The notes under the pieces are model-generated. The model was given only the letters and a program-made list of their open reading frames with translations, did no database searches and was not told the DNA's origin. Shown here in pieces: positions 46,900-60,600 of a stretch of DNA of 64,000 bases; the stretch's first letter is position 1; each line of letters starts with the position of its first letter. Source of the DNA: Hemerocallis citrina (taxonomy: Eukaryota > Streptophyta > Magnoliopsida > Asparagales > Asphodelaceae); NCBI GenBank assembly GCA_017893485.1, contig CM030360.1:145886516-145950515 (forward strand), written 5' to 3'. The position numbers were made by a program, and so were the translations under genes.

Positions 46900-49560
46900 A
46901 TGCCTCCAAAGAAAAAATGAAAGGCGGCGGCCTCAGATCGACAAGCCAACCCTCCTCCTCCACCTCCTCCTCACGAGGACATCCTTCCTACCCTTCAAGT
47001 AGATCAACTTCCTCATCCAGAACAGCCTACCCAGCCTCCCCCTAGAGAGGCTCCACCGGGGGCTCCCGGAGAAGTCAGCACCCTACACAACAGTTTGAAG
47101 AGAATCGAGGGTCGGTGTACACCTTCACACCCTTCGCGGTGCCCCCTGATGCACCTCAACCGCAACAAGACCTCCGCCTCCTCATAACCTCCAAACAGTA
47201 GGACTCTGCACGTCGAGGCCGCTCAAGCAGACCATGAGTAAGGGATGGTCTCCCCCATCCATCGCCAAGAAGTCCCAAGGGGCCCATCTCTCCAGAGTCG
47301 GGAACACAGAAGAATCTCTCCCCAGAGGGTGTAGAAGAACCCCCTATCCCAGAGGTCGAAGAAGCTATCATTCCCAAGGGAACACAGAAGAACTCCTCCT
47401 TGTGTGTGTGTGTGTGTGTAGGGGGGGGGGGGGGGGGGGCTACTCCAACAAGCTGACCAGCTCCCATGAAAGAAAGAGGGGAATAAGTACCTATCACCCG
47501 GGCAGAGTTTCGAGAATTCAAAGAGGAAATCCTTAAAGCTATCAACACTGTTCCATGTAGGACTCAACAAACTAGCCATCACCTGCACCACTCCTCCTCA
47601 ACATGAAGAGTCCTACGAGAAGAGCAAGACAACGTCGTCCTCTGTAGATGATCGCCTAGCGCTGTTGAAGCAAAAAGAATGAAGACATGAAGGAACTTAC
47701 CGTCCCTCCAGACCCCCTTTCTCCAGAAAAATCATCGACATGAAGGAACATACCGTCCCTCCAGACTCGCCTTCTCCAGAAAAATCATCAAGGCTCCTGT
47801 TCTGGCTAACTACAAGATCTCAGCCTTCAAATTATTCAACGGGGAGAGCGACCTAGTATGCCACAATGAGAGTTTTAAAACCCTCTTGATGATCCACCAA
47901 CCATCTGATTCTCTTCTTTGCAAGACTTTCCCAACAATCCTGAAGGGATCCACATGGGAGTGGTTCTCTCGTCTCTCTCTAGGGTCCAACTTCTCCTTCG
48001 ACCAACTTGAGGAGCCTTTCCTCACGCACTTCTTCACCAGCCACAAATAGATAAGAAAAGTGCCTCCATACTTGACCTAAAGCAAAGATGATAGGGATAC
48101 CCTCAAAAGTAATGTTCGGCACTTCATAGTCGAGTTCCGGTCCATCCCCTCACTCAACTCAGCTATAGCCATGACTTCCTTCAGGCACAATGTAAATCAT
48201 GACTACCTCAAACTCTTTCTTATCAAAAACCTCCTCAGGACTTCTCCGAACTCCTTCAAAGGGTCGAGAAATACATCCGAGTGGAATATGTCATCTGACC
48301 CCAAGAACAGAAGGTGCCCTCATCCAGGAACAAATGGAAGAGCACCCATGAAGACGAGCTCAATAGGTCCCATAAGGATGCCATATGCCAGCGTCGTCCA
48401 CCCCTAATATCTCGTTTTGAGAAGTACACTCCACTTGATGCCAACATCTCTACAATCCTCATGGAAGTTGACAATGATGGGACTCCTTTGACCTCCCCCC
48501 AAGATGAATGCCCCAAGTGGAAGCAAGGATAGGAACAAGTGGTGTGAGTTTCACAAAGATCACAGACATCTCACTGATGACTGTCGAGCCCTCAAAGATG
48601 AACTAGAAGCCCTTCTCCGACGGGGGTACCTCACCAAGTTCGCCCAAAGGAACAACACTGAACCTCCTCCAGTGAAAGGAGCCACCAAACGACTAGAGAG
48701 GCCTTCCGAGTCTCAAGACTCGGGTTGCATGGAAGTATTCCACTCCATCCATAGGGGACCTATGGGGGAATCATATAAATCTTCCATGAAAGCATTTCTT
48801 CGAGAAGTGAACTCGGTGCATAATATCCCCTCTCCCAAGAACTCGGGGTTTCCAATCAGTCTCAGGCCAAGACCTTGAAGGTGCTCGAACACCTCACTGC
48901 GATGCACTAGTAATCATCATATGTATGGCGAATCATGAGGTGCACTGCATCCTGGTAGATAACGGCAACTCAGTAAACATCCTCTTCCTGAATGTATTCG
49001 AGGGCCTCAAGCTCAAGCGAGACTGCTTCAAGCCCGCTGCGTACACTCCCCGTTGATTCTCTGGAGCCCCGGTTCTAATGAGGGAATAGTCACCCTCGAT
49101 GTGACTATGGGGAAAGCTCTGACTACCATCACAGAAGCACTCGATTTCATGGGTGTCGACATAAAGTCTGCATACAATGCCATTTTTTGTCGCCCACAAC
49201 TAGCAGCCTTTCACGCAGTTGTCTCAACATACCACATGAAGATGAAGTTCCCTGTAGTAGTAGGGGTAGGGGAAGCCAAAAGAAGTCAAGAAACTGCTCG
49301 GATGTGTTACATCGCTACAATGGAGGGCTCGGTCCTCCCTATCGATGCTATGGAACTCCCCCAATAGGGGACAAGTCAGCTCTGAACCCTTAGAAGAACT
49401 AGCAGAAATGTCCTTATCCTAAGAAGAACATGCTAAGCGTTTTCGGGTGAGCAAGGTACTCCCCCATCAAGTCAAAGAGCAACTCACCGCTTGCATTAGG
49501 GAGAACCGAGATATCTTCACTTGAAACATCGAGCATCTGAAGAAGTAAAATGAGGGTGCT
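46900..49560 (+). pseudogene. Tat-like Gypsy gag-protease remnant
   Basis: ATG 46900 is followed by a stop after six codons, then a proline-rich stretch. 47773-48050 gives the Retrotrans_gag core (KAPVLANYKISAFKLFNGES, GSTWEWFSRLSLGSNFSFDQ, then LEEPFLTHFFTSHK and a stop). 48530-48640 has WCEFHKDHRHLTDDC and RALKDELEALLRRGYL, typical of Tat-lineage gag ends. 48920-49370 is the protease region: CILVDNGNSVNILF (active site D-N-G rather than D-S/T-G), then DVTMGKALTTITEALDFMGV. There are many stops and shifts. No RT is seen in the window. Confidence 0.75.
47400..47439 (+). repeat. (TG)n followed by a run of 19 G
   Basis: Nine TG units, TA, then 19 consecutive G at 47421-47439. It lies inside the decayed gag region. 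Confidence 0.9.
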
Positions 49561-49823
49561 TAACCCTTTATTGTAGTAGTTAGCTTCAAACATGTGATAA
49601 AGGTCGACAATTATAACAGTCACAACATGTAATAATGTCTAGCATCAAAGCAGACGCTTAGTTTCATTTTTTCAATAAGTTTTCAATCTTTTCCATTGCA
49701 AAATTCTTGTACAATTCCATCAGATTCAAACAATGAGTTAGATACATGGTTCGCCCCCGAGAAACATCATCCACCACCAATGGACGGGTGTGGATTCCAC
49801 TCATGATTCTTAGAGTCACTCTA
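49561..49823 (+). other. 3' untranslated part of Tat-like element, left of the Gypsy insertion
   Basis: Non-coding. The last 40 bases (GATTCCACTCATGATTCTTAG near 49793) are a diverged copy of part of the 107-bp repeat found at 62738 onward. This shows that the next element inserted into that repeat array. Confidence 0.6.
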
Positions 49824-52800
49824 TGTAGCGCCCCCAATTTCTAACATAGGAACTCGTGACACTCTTCCAGGATCTTCCTTCAAATGAGTCACAACACAAC
49901 AAAAATCACAGGAAACTAAAAACTTTTATTATATCAAATTGTCATTACAATGTCCAATGATTACAACATTAACAAAAATGTTACAACAACAATGTACAAC
50001 AGAATTTGGACAGTAACTTTCACTTGATGCTTTTCCCTTGCTACAGCTTTTCTTGCGCTCCCAAATCGGCAGTCCTGCACTTAATGACTGTGGGCACGTC
50101 AGTTGATTACGACTGACGAAATGCTATACCCGGCTATCCTCTCTATGCCAGAATATAACGATTCCAATCTCAACAACCAAATAATATTTGATGCAAAGAA
50201 AAAAAGGTGATGTCAAACAAGTGTCGGTGTATGTCATAGCCAAATCTAATGCACACACTATGCACACGATGCTCCTAAAACTAATGCACTCTTGGTTGAA
50301 TGATATGCATCCCATACTACATATCTCCCAACCAAACGACGTTCTTCATTATGATGGGGCTCGATCCCATGTTATGCATCCCAACCTTGTGCACTCTCCT
50401 GTTTCTAATTCCATTGATGGTGAGTCTGCAGGCCCCCTGGTGTGACCGCCAGTCACTGCTGTCAATAGTGGCGTCCAGATCTATTAGTTTTATCCAATAT
50501 GTCCGGGATTTTCAGTCATAGCTGCCGTCGTACCGACTGTACTAAAAAATATATTGTTTTATTACGTATCCCCAGAACCTCACCAAAAGCTGATGTATGG
50601 GCACAAAGGCTCACTGCGAGTAATTAGAGCAATTCCCGATAGAGCCTAGCTCACTGGGATATCGTCTAATTCATCTGCCCACATTGATCAGCAAAGGACC
50701 CGGCAGGATATAAGGTTTCCCTAACTCTGCATCAACTCTCCTTATCCTAGAACAGAACTTGCAATTGGGACAGGCGTCAACACTCCAAACCTCCTCAACG
50801 GTTGTTATGGAATATAAAGGAATTTTTGCCGAGATAGCGGAGCCCCTCACGGAGGGTCACATACCTCCTCACTGGTGCCTGCTCCGGGTCCCTGTCCGTA
50901 TTAAACGAACCTAAGATTTGGTCTAGGGGCGATGACGCCAGGCGTCCCCTTGACAGGACGAACACCATCGCAAGTGCATGTCCTTACATTCATCCTAGAC
51001 TTGATCTAGTCCTACCAAACTTATCAACTACCCCACTCCAAGACTAAGGAATAAGGTTAAGAATTCAATGTTGGTTTTATCAACTGATTACCCAAACCAT
51101 CCCTCTAGCCAAACCCTGATTTTTCTTCCATTTCCTCAATATTATCCATCCTCTTAGTTAGGCAGTACATCCACTATTCCCAAAAACCCTAACTCAATAA
51201 ACAAATTTGCTTGCCATGATCGACTAATCCAATTCCATTTGTAGGCTCTCCCTAGTTATTCACCTTTATCAATAATGGATCTTAACCCATCCCATACTAG
51301 GACTCAACTAGCCCTCAAGTTCGGCCCGCACTTGGCTCAAACCCACGTCGAATCGTCCTCACCGATTGCCGCAAATACATCGACGCTTGGAGTTTGATCG
51401 CAAACTTGGCCCGACCAACAAAATAGCTTTCTGCTAAAACTTAACGCTCCACGGTCCTTATCAGGTGGTAGCTCTAAACACAACCCATGGAATCCATCCA
51501 TGTACAACAAGTACGTCGGTGCATGAGTCATCCTTTCCAATGCATTCGATGTGACATCTACCCATCTAGATTTTGTCAATTAAGACATAATCTTAGGGTT
51601 TCGACTTAATCAGTGTATCCCAACAAGGCACACTCCACTAGGAGAAAGTCCTAACCCACAAACACCTAAAAAGGGGTTCTAAGGGTCCTAAAACGACAAT
51701 TTAAATTATCAAACAACAAGCACACACTTGGCGGTTATGCCAAAACAGAGTCAATCCCGGTCCCGTTCCCTTAAAGAAATGCGATCGGGCGCTCCCCATG
51801 CTTCTACTCAAGCTAGACAGCAAGTACAACCACGCGATGAGCATGAATATCATCCCAAAGTAGTCTACAACCATACCCCAACATCCTATACAAATTGACC
51901 TTGAAACAAAGAACAATGTTGGTCCACTTGGGGTCTACAAGCAACTATGAGCTACTCCCATACAAGAACTTAGATCACCTAAGTCCTAACTCATCCTTAC
52001 ACATATAAAGGGTTTCTTGCCCTCAAACAACAACTATAAGTTAGTAAGATACAAGTTCAAACTTGTTTCTATGAACTTGGTGCAAACTAGTGAGCTCCAT
52101 AATTCACTGTGTTTCTGTCGTCACTTGCAAAAATCATATAAAATCGAATACTTGTCCAAATCAGAATTTATTTCCCATTCCAAAAAATTCTTCGTGTCTA
52201 CTAAAAGTCCCTAGTTATAAGGATCTTCAGATAAGGTCTTCTAGACACTCTTATGGGTCCATCTTTAAAAAGTGTACAGTATCTCTGAATAGAAATGTCA
52301 TGTCGACACAGTCATGGGGTAAAATCTAATTAAAATATCATATGGTGTCAGATCATCATGAAATTTTAGAATCAGTTCCTGACACATGATGTTACAACAT
52401 ACCCAAAAATCAAGGGATTCCATCAAGTAAATCTCCAAATATGCCTATTTGATTATCATCCAAAAACAGGGCAGAAACAACAATAGTTCTGTTTACTAAA
52501 ATCTCCAGTTCAGTTTGCATGATTTAATTGACATAGCTATAGCGGTCCAAACCACATGAAAATTGACACATAGGTCCTAGCTACATCCAACAACATCATA
52601 CTAAAATTTCAGATCAATCCCATAAGCATGCAGTGATATCCAAGTCTATCTTTCCACAATAGTAACCATAAAAACTGCTTCTTTTTATTTTGACCAGCAT
52701 GCATGTTTGTATATTATTTAAATAGCATGAAAAATCATTAAAATCCATAAAAATTACTGAAGGTGTACGACACCTATAGGATCATCCTCTAAAAATTCCA

Positions 52801-53698
52801 GATCAATATTCCAAGTGGTGTTCATGCAATGAGCTACGGACTAACACCCAAAATTCAGTCTTTAAACAACATTTTCTGGTTTAGACTTCTTAACACAAAC
52901 AAGTGGTATAAGTTCATCCCTATAGCATGCATATCACTTTTTAGTCACCAAACATCATTTCAAACATCCAAGAACACAAAAAAAAAGATTGGAAACACCC
53001 ACCTTGGTAGTAGCTTGTTCTTTGCTTTGCAAGACCTCCTTCCTGACCCTTCTTGATCCTAGCTTCTTCTCCTTTGCTTGAGCTCCTAGTTCTCCTTCTC
53101 CTTGGCTTCCCTTCTTCTTCTCTTCCCAAATCAGTAGCTAAGAGTGAAAGGAATTGAGTTTGGAGTTATAGGAAGGAAGTAGAAGTTTGTAGGAAATTTG
53201 TAGAAGAGAATGGAGAGTGTGGGGGTTTTTGTAGATGAGAAGAGAGCAAGAGAGGGGGTAGTGGCCTGATTTCCCTCATGGGAAAGAGGGGAGGGGTCTC
53301 ATCAAGTAGGGGATTGGAGCAATTGGGTGGTGATGTGATGGCCTCTTACAAAATATCATCATGGTGTTCTTTTGTTCAAACTCCTAAGAAACCCTAGCCC
53401 TAACTCAATTCCCTCCTCTTTTTTCCCTCCATGAAATGGCCAGCCAAACATGGCTTGACCCACTTTGGGTTGGGTTCAAGTGTTGTGGTTGGTTTGGTTT
53501 CATTTGGGTACACAATCCGACTCAAAGAATGTACATACATACACACATATATATATATATATTTATACGTATATTCGTATATACGATGTAGGCTATTAGT
53601 GAGAAAACAATTGCTTTAACCAAAAATATACAATAGTTATAACTAGTAGCGCTTGGTTTGTTCACAAGACGCATTCGTCAAAAATCAGGGTTGTTACA
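49824..53698 (-). repeat. 3' LTR of Gypsy element (3.87 kb)
   Basis: Plus-strand TGTAGCGCCCCC to GGGTTGTTACA. It contains (AT)n near 53542-53562 and a minus-strand frame at 51337-51579 (APTYLLYMDGFHGLCLELPP) that recurs in the other LTR. No known function. Confidence 0.88.
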
Positions 53699-53914
53699 TC
53701 ACACCCCTACTTAGAATAGTTTTGTCCTCAGAACTATGCTTAGTGGGAGAAAACAGAAGAAAAAAAATTTACACAAACAACTCCAGGTGCGTCTCCTGCA
53801 TTCGACTCTCTGGCTCCCAAGTTTATCGAAAGTCATCCTCATTTCGTGGATCATCTTAGGGGCCTATTTCGTCCCTCGTCCCGAAGACCATGGCGATGAA
53901 TCCCCATTTATAGT

Positions 53915-55145
53915 TGTCGCTCTCGTCCCGAAATACTGGAGATCAAACTCCACTCCACAGACCATTCTGGGGCCTCATCACATGAACCCCTCATGAGTGT
54001 TGCTCTCGTCCCGAAATACTGGAGATCAATCCCTCTCCATCAAACTTTCTGGGGCCTATTGCGTCCTACATTCTGGAAATACAGGGGAATATCTCACTCT
54101 ACGAATTATTCTGGAGCCCTCACCACACGAACTCCCCATGAGTTTTTCTCTCGTCCCGAAATACTGGAGATCAATCCCACTCACAGATCATTATGGGGCC
54201 TATTTCATTATTCATCCAGATTACTGGGGAATATATCCCTTCGTGGATCATTCTAGAGCCCCTATTCATCCTTGAATTCCTTCGTGGGTACAACTCTCAT
54301 CCTCAGAATACTGGAGATCAATTCCTACTCCACAGATCATTCTGGGGCATATTTCATACCTTGTCTAGAATACTGAGGAATGTCTCGCTCCTTGGATCAT
54401 TCTGGATTCAACGTCCCACAATCCTTCCCATGTGTGTCGCTCTCGTCCTCGGAATACTGGAGACCAATTCCTACTCCGCGGATCATTCTGAGGCATATTT
54501 CATCCCTCGTCTGGAATACTGAGGAATTTCTCACTCCGTAGATCATTCTAGAGCCAATGTCATACATGGCTTTCTTGTGAGTATCGCTCTCGTCCTCAGA
54601 ATATTGAAGACCATTTCCTACTCCACAGATCATTCTGGAGCATATTTCATCCTTCGCCTGGAATACTGAGGAACTTCTCACTCTGTGGATCATTCTGGAG
54701 CCCCTACTCATCCTTGAATTCCTTCGGGGTACTACTCTCGTCCTCGAAATACTGCATATCAATTCCTACTCCACAGATCATTCTGGGGCATATTTCATCC
54801 CTCGTCTGGAATACTAAGGAATGTCTCACTCCTTGGATCATTCTGGAGTCAACGTCCCACAATCTTTTCCATGAGCGTCGCTCTCGTCCCTGGAATACTA
54901 GAGACCAATCCATACTCCACAGAACATTCTGGGGCCCATTTTCATCCCTCGTCTGGAATACTGAGGAATTTCTCACTCCATGGATCATTCTGGAGACGAC
55001 CTCATAATACGAACTCCCCGTGAATATCACTCTCATCCCGAAATACTGGGGACCAATCCCACTCCACAGATCATTCTGGGGCCTATTCCATCCCACATTC
55101 TGGAATACTGAGGAATATCTCACTTCGTGGATCATTCTGGAGCCT
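53915..55145. repeat. 146-bp tandem array inside the Gypsy element, about 9 copies
   Basis: Units begin CTCTCGTCCTCGGAATACTGG at about 53919, 54003, 54149, 54294, 54440 and 54587 and onward. After the first short unit the spacing is about 146 bp. Each unit is itself two related halves of about 73 bp, both with GGAATACTG and GATCATTCTGGAGC. Because 146 is not a multiple of three, no repeat protein is expected. It lies where integrase should be. Confidence 0.88.
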
Positions 55146-55545
55146 CTCTACTTACGATCGTTCTTGCTTCATCATATCTTCCTTTTAGTGCCCGACTCAA
55201 GTTCTCAGCATATCTTCTAGCTTTTGGTTGCACTACTAGAGGGGCGGTGACTTCTCCCTCCTTAGAAAAACGATAAGACCGAGATATGTAGCTCCAGCCC
55301 TCCTGTATGAGGGCTGCCCTACTGCATTCCCCGATGACTTTGGTTGGAGTTCTAGTCGAGCTAACATAGCACTCAACTCTTGAGAAACCAATTCGATACC
55401 TGGCTCTCCTTATCTCTTCTTCCAACTCCTTCCTAATAGTTGTCAGCATGGAAATGCTTCTTTTCCTGCTGAGTGCATCTGCCACGACGTTGGCCTTTCC
55501 TAGATGGTACAAAATCTCTGGTCTGATATCTTCCAAAACTTCCAA
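55132..55545 (-). pseudogene. Gypsy RNase H / linker segment
   Basis: The minus strand reads ILYHLGKANVVADALSRK, the standard end of Gypsy RNase H, then the linker that precedes integrase. The frame then runs straight into the tandem array, so integrase is lost. Confidence 0.85.
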
Positions 55546-55647
55546 CCATTGCCTCTACCTCAGATTTAAGTCCTTTTGCTGATAGATATACTTTAAGCTC
55601 TTGTGGTCTGTATACATCTCCAATTTTTTTCCGTAGATATAATGTCT

Positions 55648-56016
55648 CTATATCTTCAAGGCAAAGATGATAGCAACTAGCTCTAAGTCGTGAGTTGGAT
55701 AGTTCTTCTCATGGGGTCGAAGCTGCCTTGATCCATAGGCAATTACTTTCCCTTCTTGCATCAGAACACATCCGAAACCCAAATGAGATGCATCGCTGCA
55801 GATCACGTACCCTTTATTTGGTTGAGGTAAGACCAAAACTGGTGCTGATATTAGTCTGTTCTTCAGCTCCTGGAAACAAGCTTCACACTTGTCGGTCCAT
55901 TTAAACTTCTTGTCCTTCCTGGTCAAAGCAATGAGGGGTACCACAATCTTGGCATAATCCTGAATGAACTTCCTGTAGTACCTGGTCAAACCCAAAAAGC
56001 TCCTAACTTCCTTCAC
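55648..56016 (-). pseudogene. Gypsy RT thumb and RNase H start
   Basis: Reads [59 protein letters not shown] and [20 protein letters not shown], a standard chromovirus RT/RNase H junction. It is cut by stops on both sides. Confidence 0.9.
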
Positions 56017-56121
56017 TGTGCCTTGGCTAAGGCCTATTCCTTCACTACCTCTATCTTTTGTGGGTCAGTGGCCACTCCCTCCTTAGAAAGGACACAGGCC
56101 GAGGTAAGCTACTTCCGATTT

Positions 56122-56457
56122 TCAGAATTCGCACTTGGAAAGCTTCGCGTACAACTCTTGCTCTTGAAGCTTGCTCAGAACTGCAGACAAATGCTCGGCA
56201 TGATCTTCCTCGGTCTTCAAGTACACCAAAATGTCATTTATGAAGACCACCTCAAATGAGTCGATGAATGGCCATAGGACTCGATTCATCAAGTCCATGA
56301 AAATGGCTGGAGCATTGGTCACTCCAAATGGCATTACCAAGAACTCGTAGCGTCCATGCCGAGTCCAAAAGGGTGTCTTAGGTACATCCTCCTTCTCGAC
56401 TCGCAGTTGATGATATCCGGAGCGTAGATCAATCTTGAAAATTTTTGGTGATGCCAA
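56122..56457 (-). pseudogene. Gypsy reverse transcriptase core with altered active site
   Basis: Reads [39 protein letters not shown] and then [17 protein letters not shown]. The catalytic motif that is normally F/Y-I-D-D is F-I-N-D here, so the polymerase would be inactive. Confidence 0.9.
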
Positions 56458-56497
56458 ACTCGACCTCCCTGTGTGGGGGAAAATCTAGGTAATTCCT

Positions 56498-57177
56498 CTA
56501 AGAATATGAGTGGAAAAGTTTCTCACCACTTGGTATCTTGTTCACCTCTTCGGTCAACCGTACTTCACTTGTAGCTGCAGCAATCGTTGCCCTTGACCTC
56601 TTCTCCCCGCGGAATACAAGTTCCACTGCTTCTGCTGAGATGACTACCTCCTTATCCTTGCGGTCGATGCCTGCCTTGTGCTCCGATATCCAATCCATAC
56701 CAATAATGACATCTGTTCTGGCAAACCCAATTCTGACAAATCGATACTTAGGGTTACCCCATTAATCTGGAGTTTGCATCCCCTATAGCATAAATCTGTA
56801 GTGAGGGTTGCCCCTAGATAGCGTAGCCACCATTAAGGCTAAACCTGGAATTTCCTCATTGTGTGCATCTTAACTTTCTCGAAAAAGATTTTGACACAAA
56901 AGATTGAGTCGATCCACTATCAAACAAAACATTGGCTTTCATTCCATTGATTTCCAAATAGCCTATCACAGAAAGAGTTACATTTCTTTCAACTTCTTGT
57001 CCCAAAGTTCAAATACAAAGCCAAGAATTTCGTCCCATCCGTACCCAAAATCACTCTTTCATCATCTTCCCTTATAGGTATTGGCTCATCTACTGTCACT
57101 GACCCATCCTGTATAAAGATATCCTCAAACACCATCTTCAAAACATACATAGGTTTTAGTTCCGGAATCCCAGACAC
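56498..57177 (-). pseudogene. Gypsy protease region remnant
   Basis: About 56905-56990 reads NVLFDSGSTQSFVSKSF, a Gypsy aspartic protease with its D-S-G intact. 56498-56698 reads MDWISEHKAGIDRKDKEVV, the segment that normally joins protease to RT. 56989-57177 is open but unassigned. Gag is not recognisable between here and the primer site. Confidence 0.75.
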
Positions 57178-57601
57178 ATATTGTGCTATTTGAACATAAC
57201 CCCGCCTCTATCGACACACTGCTGCATGCTTGCCTCCTTGACATCAGGCAGCAGATTTGCCTCCTCGACGTCTAGTTGCACCAAAGAAGTTAGTAAAAGA
57301 ATAATCACAGTGGGGTTAGGTCAGACATAGGAAAAATTTGTAAACATGAGTTGCAAAAGTGCAATAATATGATTTACGACCATCCCACAATCAAGACTAA
57401 CCCTAACTCTAGCTGGGGCATCTGCAAGAGAAATAAGGGAATCAGCTCAGATACAGAAATTATAAAGCATATTGTAGAGCTGCAGTATCAATATGGTTTA
57501 CAATCGTCTACTATCTGACTAAACCCGACTCTCGCATCACATCCAAGTCTAATCTTCTGTGGTGTTAGACTACAATTTGAAGTAAGCTCTGATATCATTT
57601 C

Positions 57602-60600
57602 TGTTGTGCCCCAAATTCCTAACATAGGAAACTCGTGACACTCTTCCAGGATCTTCCTTCAAATGAGTCACAATACAACAAAAATCACAGGAAACTAAAA
57701 ACTTTTATTATATCAAATTGTCATTACAATGTCCAATGATTACAACATTAACAAAAATGTTACAACAACAATGTACAACAGAATTTGGACAGTAACTTTC
57801 ACTAGATGCTTTTCCCTTGCTAGAGCTTTTCCCGCGCTCCCAAATCGGCAGTCCTACACTTGATGACTGTGGGCACGTCAGTTGATTACGACTGACGAAA
57901 TGCTACACCCGGCTATCCTCTCTACGCCAGAATATAACGATTCCAATCTCAACAACCACAAATAATGTTTGATGCAAAGAAAAAATGTGATGTCAAATAA
58001 GTGTCGGTGTATGTCATGACCTAATCTAATGCACACACTATGCACACGATGCTCCTAAAACTAAGGCACTCTTGGTTAAAAGATATGCATCCCATACTAC
58101 ACACCCCCCAACCAAACGACGTTCTTCATTATGATGGGGCTCGATCCCTCGTTATGCATCCCAACCTTGTGCTCTCTCCTGTTTCTAATTCTAGTGAGGG
58201 TGAGGCTGCCGGCCCCCTGGTGTGACCGCCAGTCACTGCTGTCAATAGTGGTGTCCAGATCTATTAGTTTTATCTACTATGCCAGGGATTTTTAGTCGTA
58301 GCTGCCTCCGTACTGAATGTACTCAAAAGTATATTGTTTTATTACGTCTCCCCGGAACCTCACCAAAAGCTGATGTATGGGCACAAAGGCTCACCGCGAG
58401 TAATTAGAGCAATTTCCGATAGAGCCTAACTCACCGGGATATCGTCTAATTCATCTGCCCACATTGATCAACAAAGGACCCGGTGAATATAAGGTTTTCC
58501 CAACTCCGCATCAACTCTCCTTACACTAGAACAGAACTTGCAGTCAGGACAACGTCAACACTCCAAATCTCCTCAAAGGTTGTTACGGATCATAAAGGTA
58601 TTTCTGCCGCGACAGCGGAGCCCCCAATGGAGGGTCACATACCTCCTCACTGGTGCCTGCTCCGGGTCCTTGTTCACATTAAACGAACCTAAGATTCGGT
58701 CGGGGGCGATGATGCCATGCGTCCCCCTGACAGGACGAACACCCTCACTAGTTCCTGTCCTTACATTCTGTTAGGGTTATATACTGAAAGCATCACTTTT
58801 GTATTAACTTTATTTCCTTATTTTTTTGAATGAGAATCATATGGGCATATGTTTGCATATTGTGTTTATTATAATATTAATGCAAGTATCTGATATTCTA
58901 TAAGGTTGATAATATGGTGTGAGGTGACACACAGAAGATCATATTATCAGTTCCCTATGGAATATATAAATAGTTCACAACCTAGACGGACTTGGATAAT
59001 CCATTGGAAAGGTTGTAGTGTAATCTGGTATTAGTCTATCTTGACTATAGGTTTACACTAGTACACTTTGTGTGTATTGAACAGGACCACTTGAGGTTAT
59101 TCTCTTTGTACTGACTACAAAAGAGAACAAACACCTCTGTTATTATGGATGCTTATGCTCTTAATCCAGATATAATAACAGACATGTATATGCAGTGTGC
59201 ATTACTTTGACTCATAAAAGAGTGAGATTCATTATGGATCAACAACCTCTATGAATTGGGTAATAGCATTGTATGTATGATGGGCTGTTGATTGTAAAAG
59301 GAATCCATGTCCCGATACGTCGGGTTGATGATGTCCCCTTAAGGAGCTCATAAGGATTGTCATGTAAACCCTGTAGGTGGATTACATCCGACATGACAAA
59401 TAAAGTTGAGTGGTACTACTTAAGGATAAAAGATGTTGATCAATATAGTTGTCAGTAACTTAATTTGATCGACGGACATTCGATATCTTAACATGGGGAG
59501 CTGAACGAGCATATAATAAAAGGAGCCCATAAATATAATTTGGGATTAGGAAGGTAGTGCAACAATAGCTCCTTAGTGGACCGAGCTATTGTTAATGGGC
59601 CTGGGTTGTGTGTTCGGGCTGAACACGGGATACCCAGATTTGTTAGGAGACCTAACCCTAATTTCTCCTCATGGTCCCTGCCGTAGCCTTATATATATCC
59701 TCTATTCTCTGGCCGTCATCATCATCATCAAAGATAAGAAGTTTTCTCTAAATTCGTGATTCACGTAAGGAGAGAAAGAGAGGTTAGCCAAGGAGAAGAA
59801 AGGTTGGTAGACCGTCGCCCACACGACATTCAACCCGAGGAAGGAATACGTGCAGAAGATCTTGGGGTCGCAGACGGCTCGAAGTTGCTAGAAACTATCG
59901 TCTTCTTCTCATCGCAGGTATAATTCGTGAACCCTAGATTCCGCTATAAAGGGTTAGATCACGTATTAAATCTGTTAAACTTTTATGATCGATACACACA
60001 CCAATCTGTGTTCCTGGGATTCATCGCAGTTCCATCACATTCATCCTAGACTCGATCTAGTCCTACCAAACTTATCAACTACCCCACTCCAAACTAAGGA
60101 ATAAGGTTAAGAATTCACTGTTGGTTTTATCAACTGATTACCCAAACTATCCCTCTAGGCAAACCCAGATTTTTCTTCCATTTCCTCAATATCATCCATC
60201 CTCTTAGTTAGGCGGTACATCCACTATTCCCAAAATCACTAACTCAATAACTAACTTTGCTTGCCATGATCGACTAATCCAATTCCATTTGTAGGCTCTC
60301 CCTAGTTATTCACTTTTATCAATACTGGATCTTAACCCATCCCATACTAGGACTCAACTAGCCTTCAAATTTGGCCCGCACTTGGCACGAACCCACGACG
60401 AATCGTCCTCACCGATTGCCGCAAACACATCGACACTTGGTGTTTGATCGCAACCTCGGCCCGACCAACAAAACAGCTTTCTGCTAAAACTTAATGCTCC
60501 ACGGTCCTTAACAGGGGGTAGCTCCAAACACAACCCATGGAATCCATCCATGTACAACAAGTACGTCGGTGCACGAGTCATCCCCTCCAACGCATTCGAT

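Noticed and set aside
53915..55145. Array resembling a CRISPR or a repeat-protein gene
   Set aside because: There are no unique spacers, the host is eukaryotic, and the 146-bp period shifts frame each unit; it is a plain tandem repeat.
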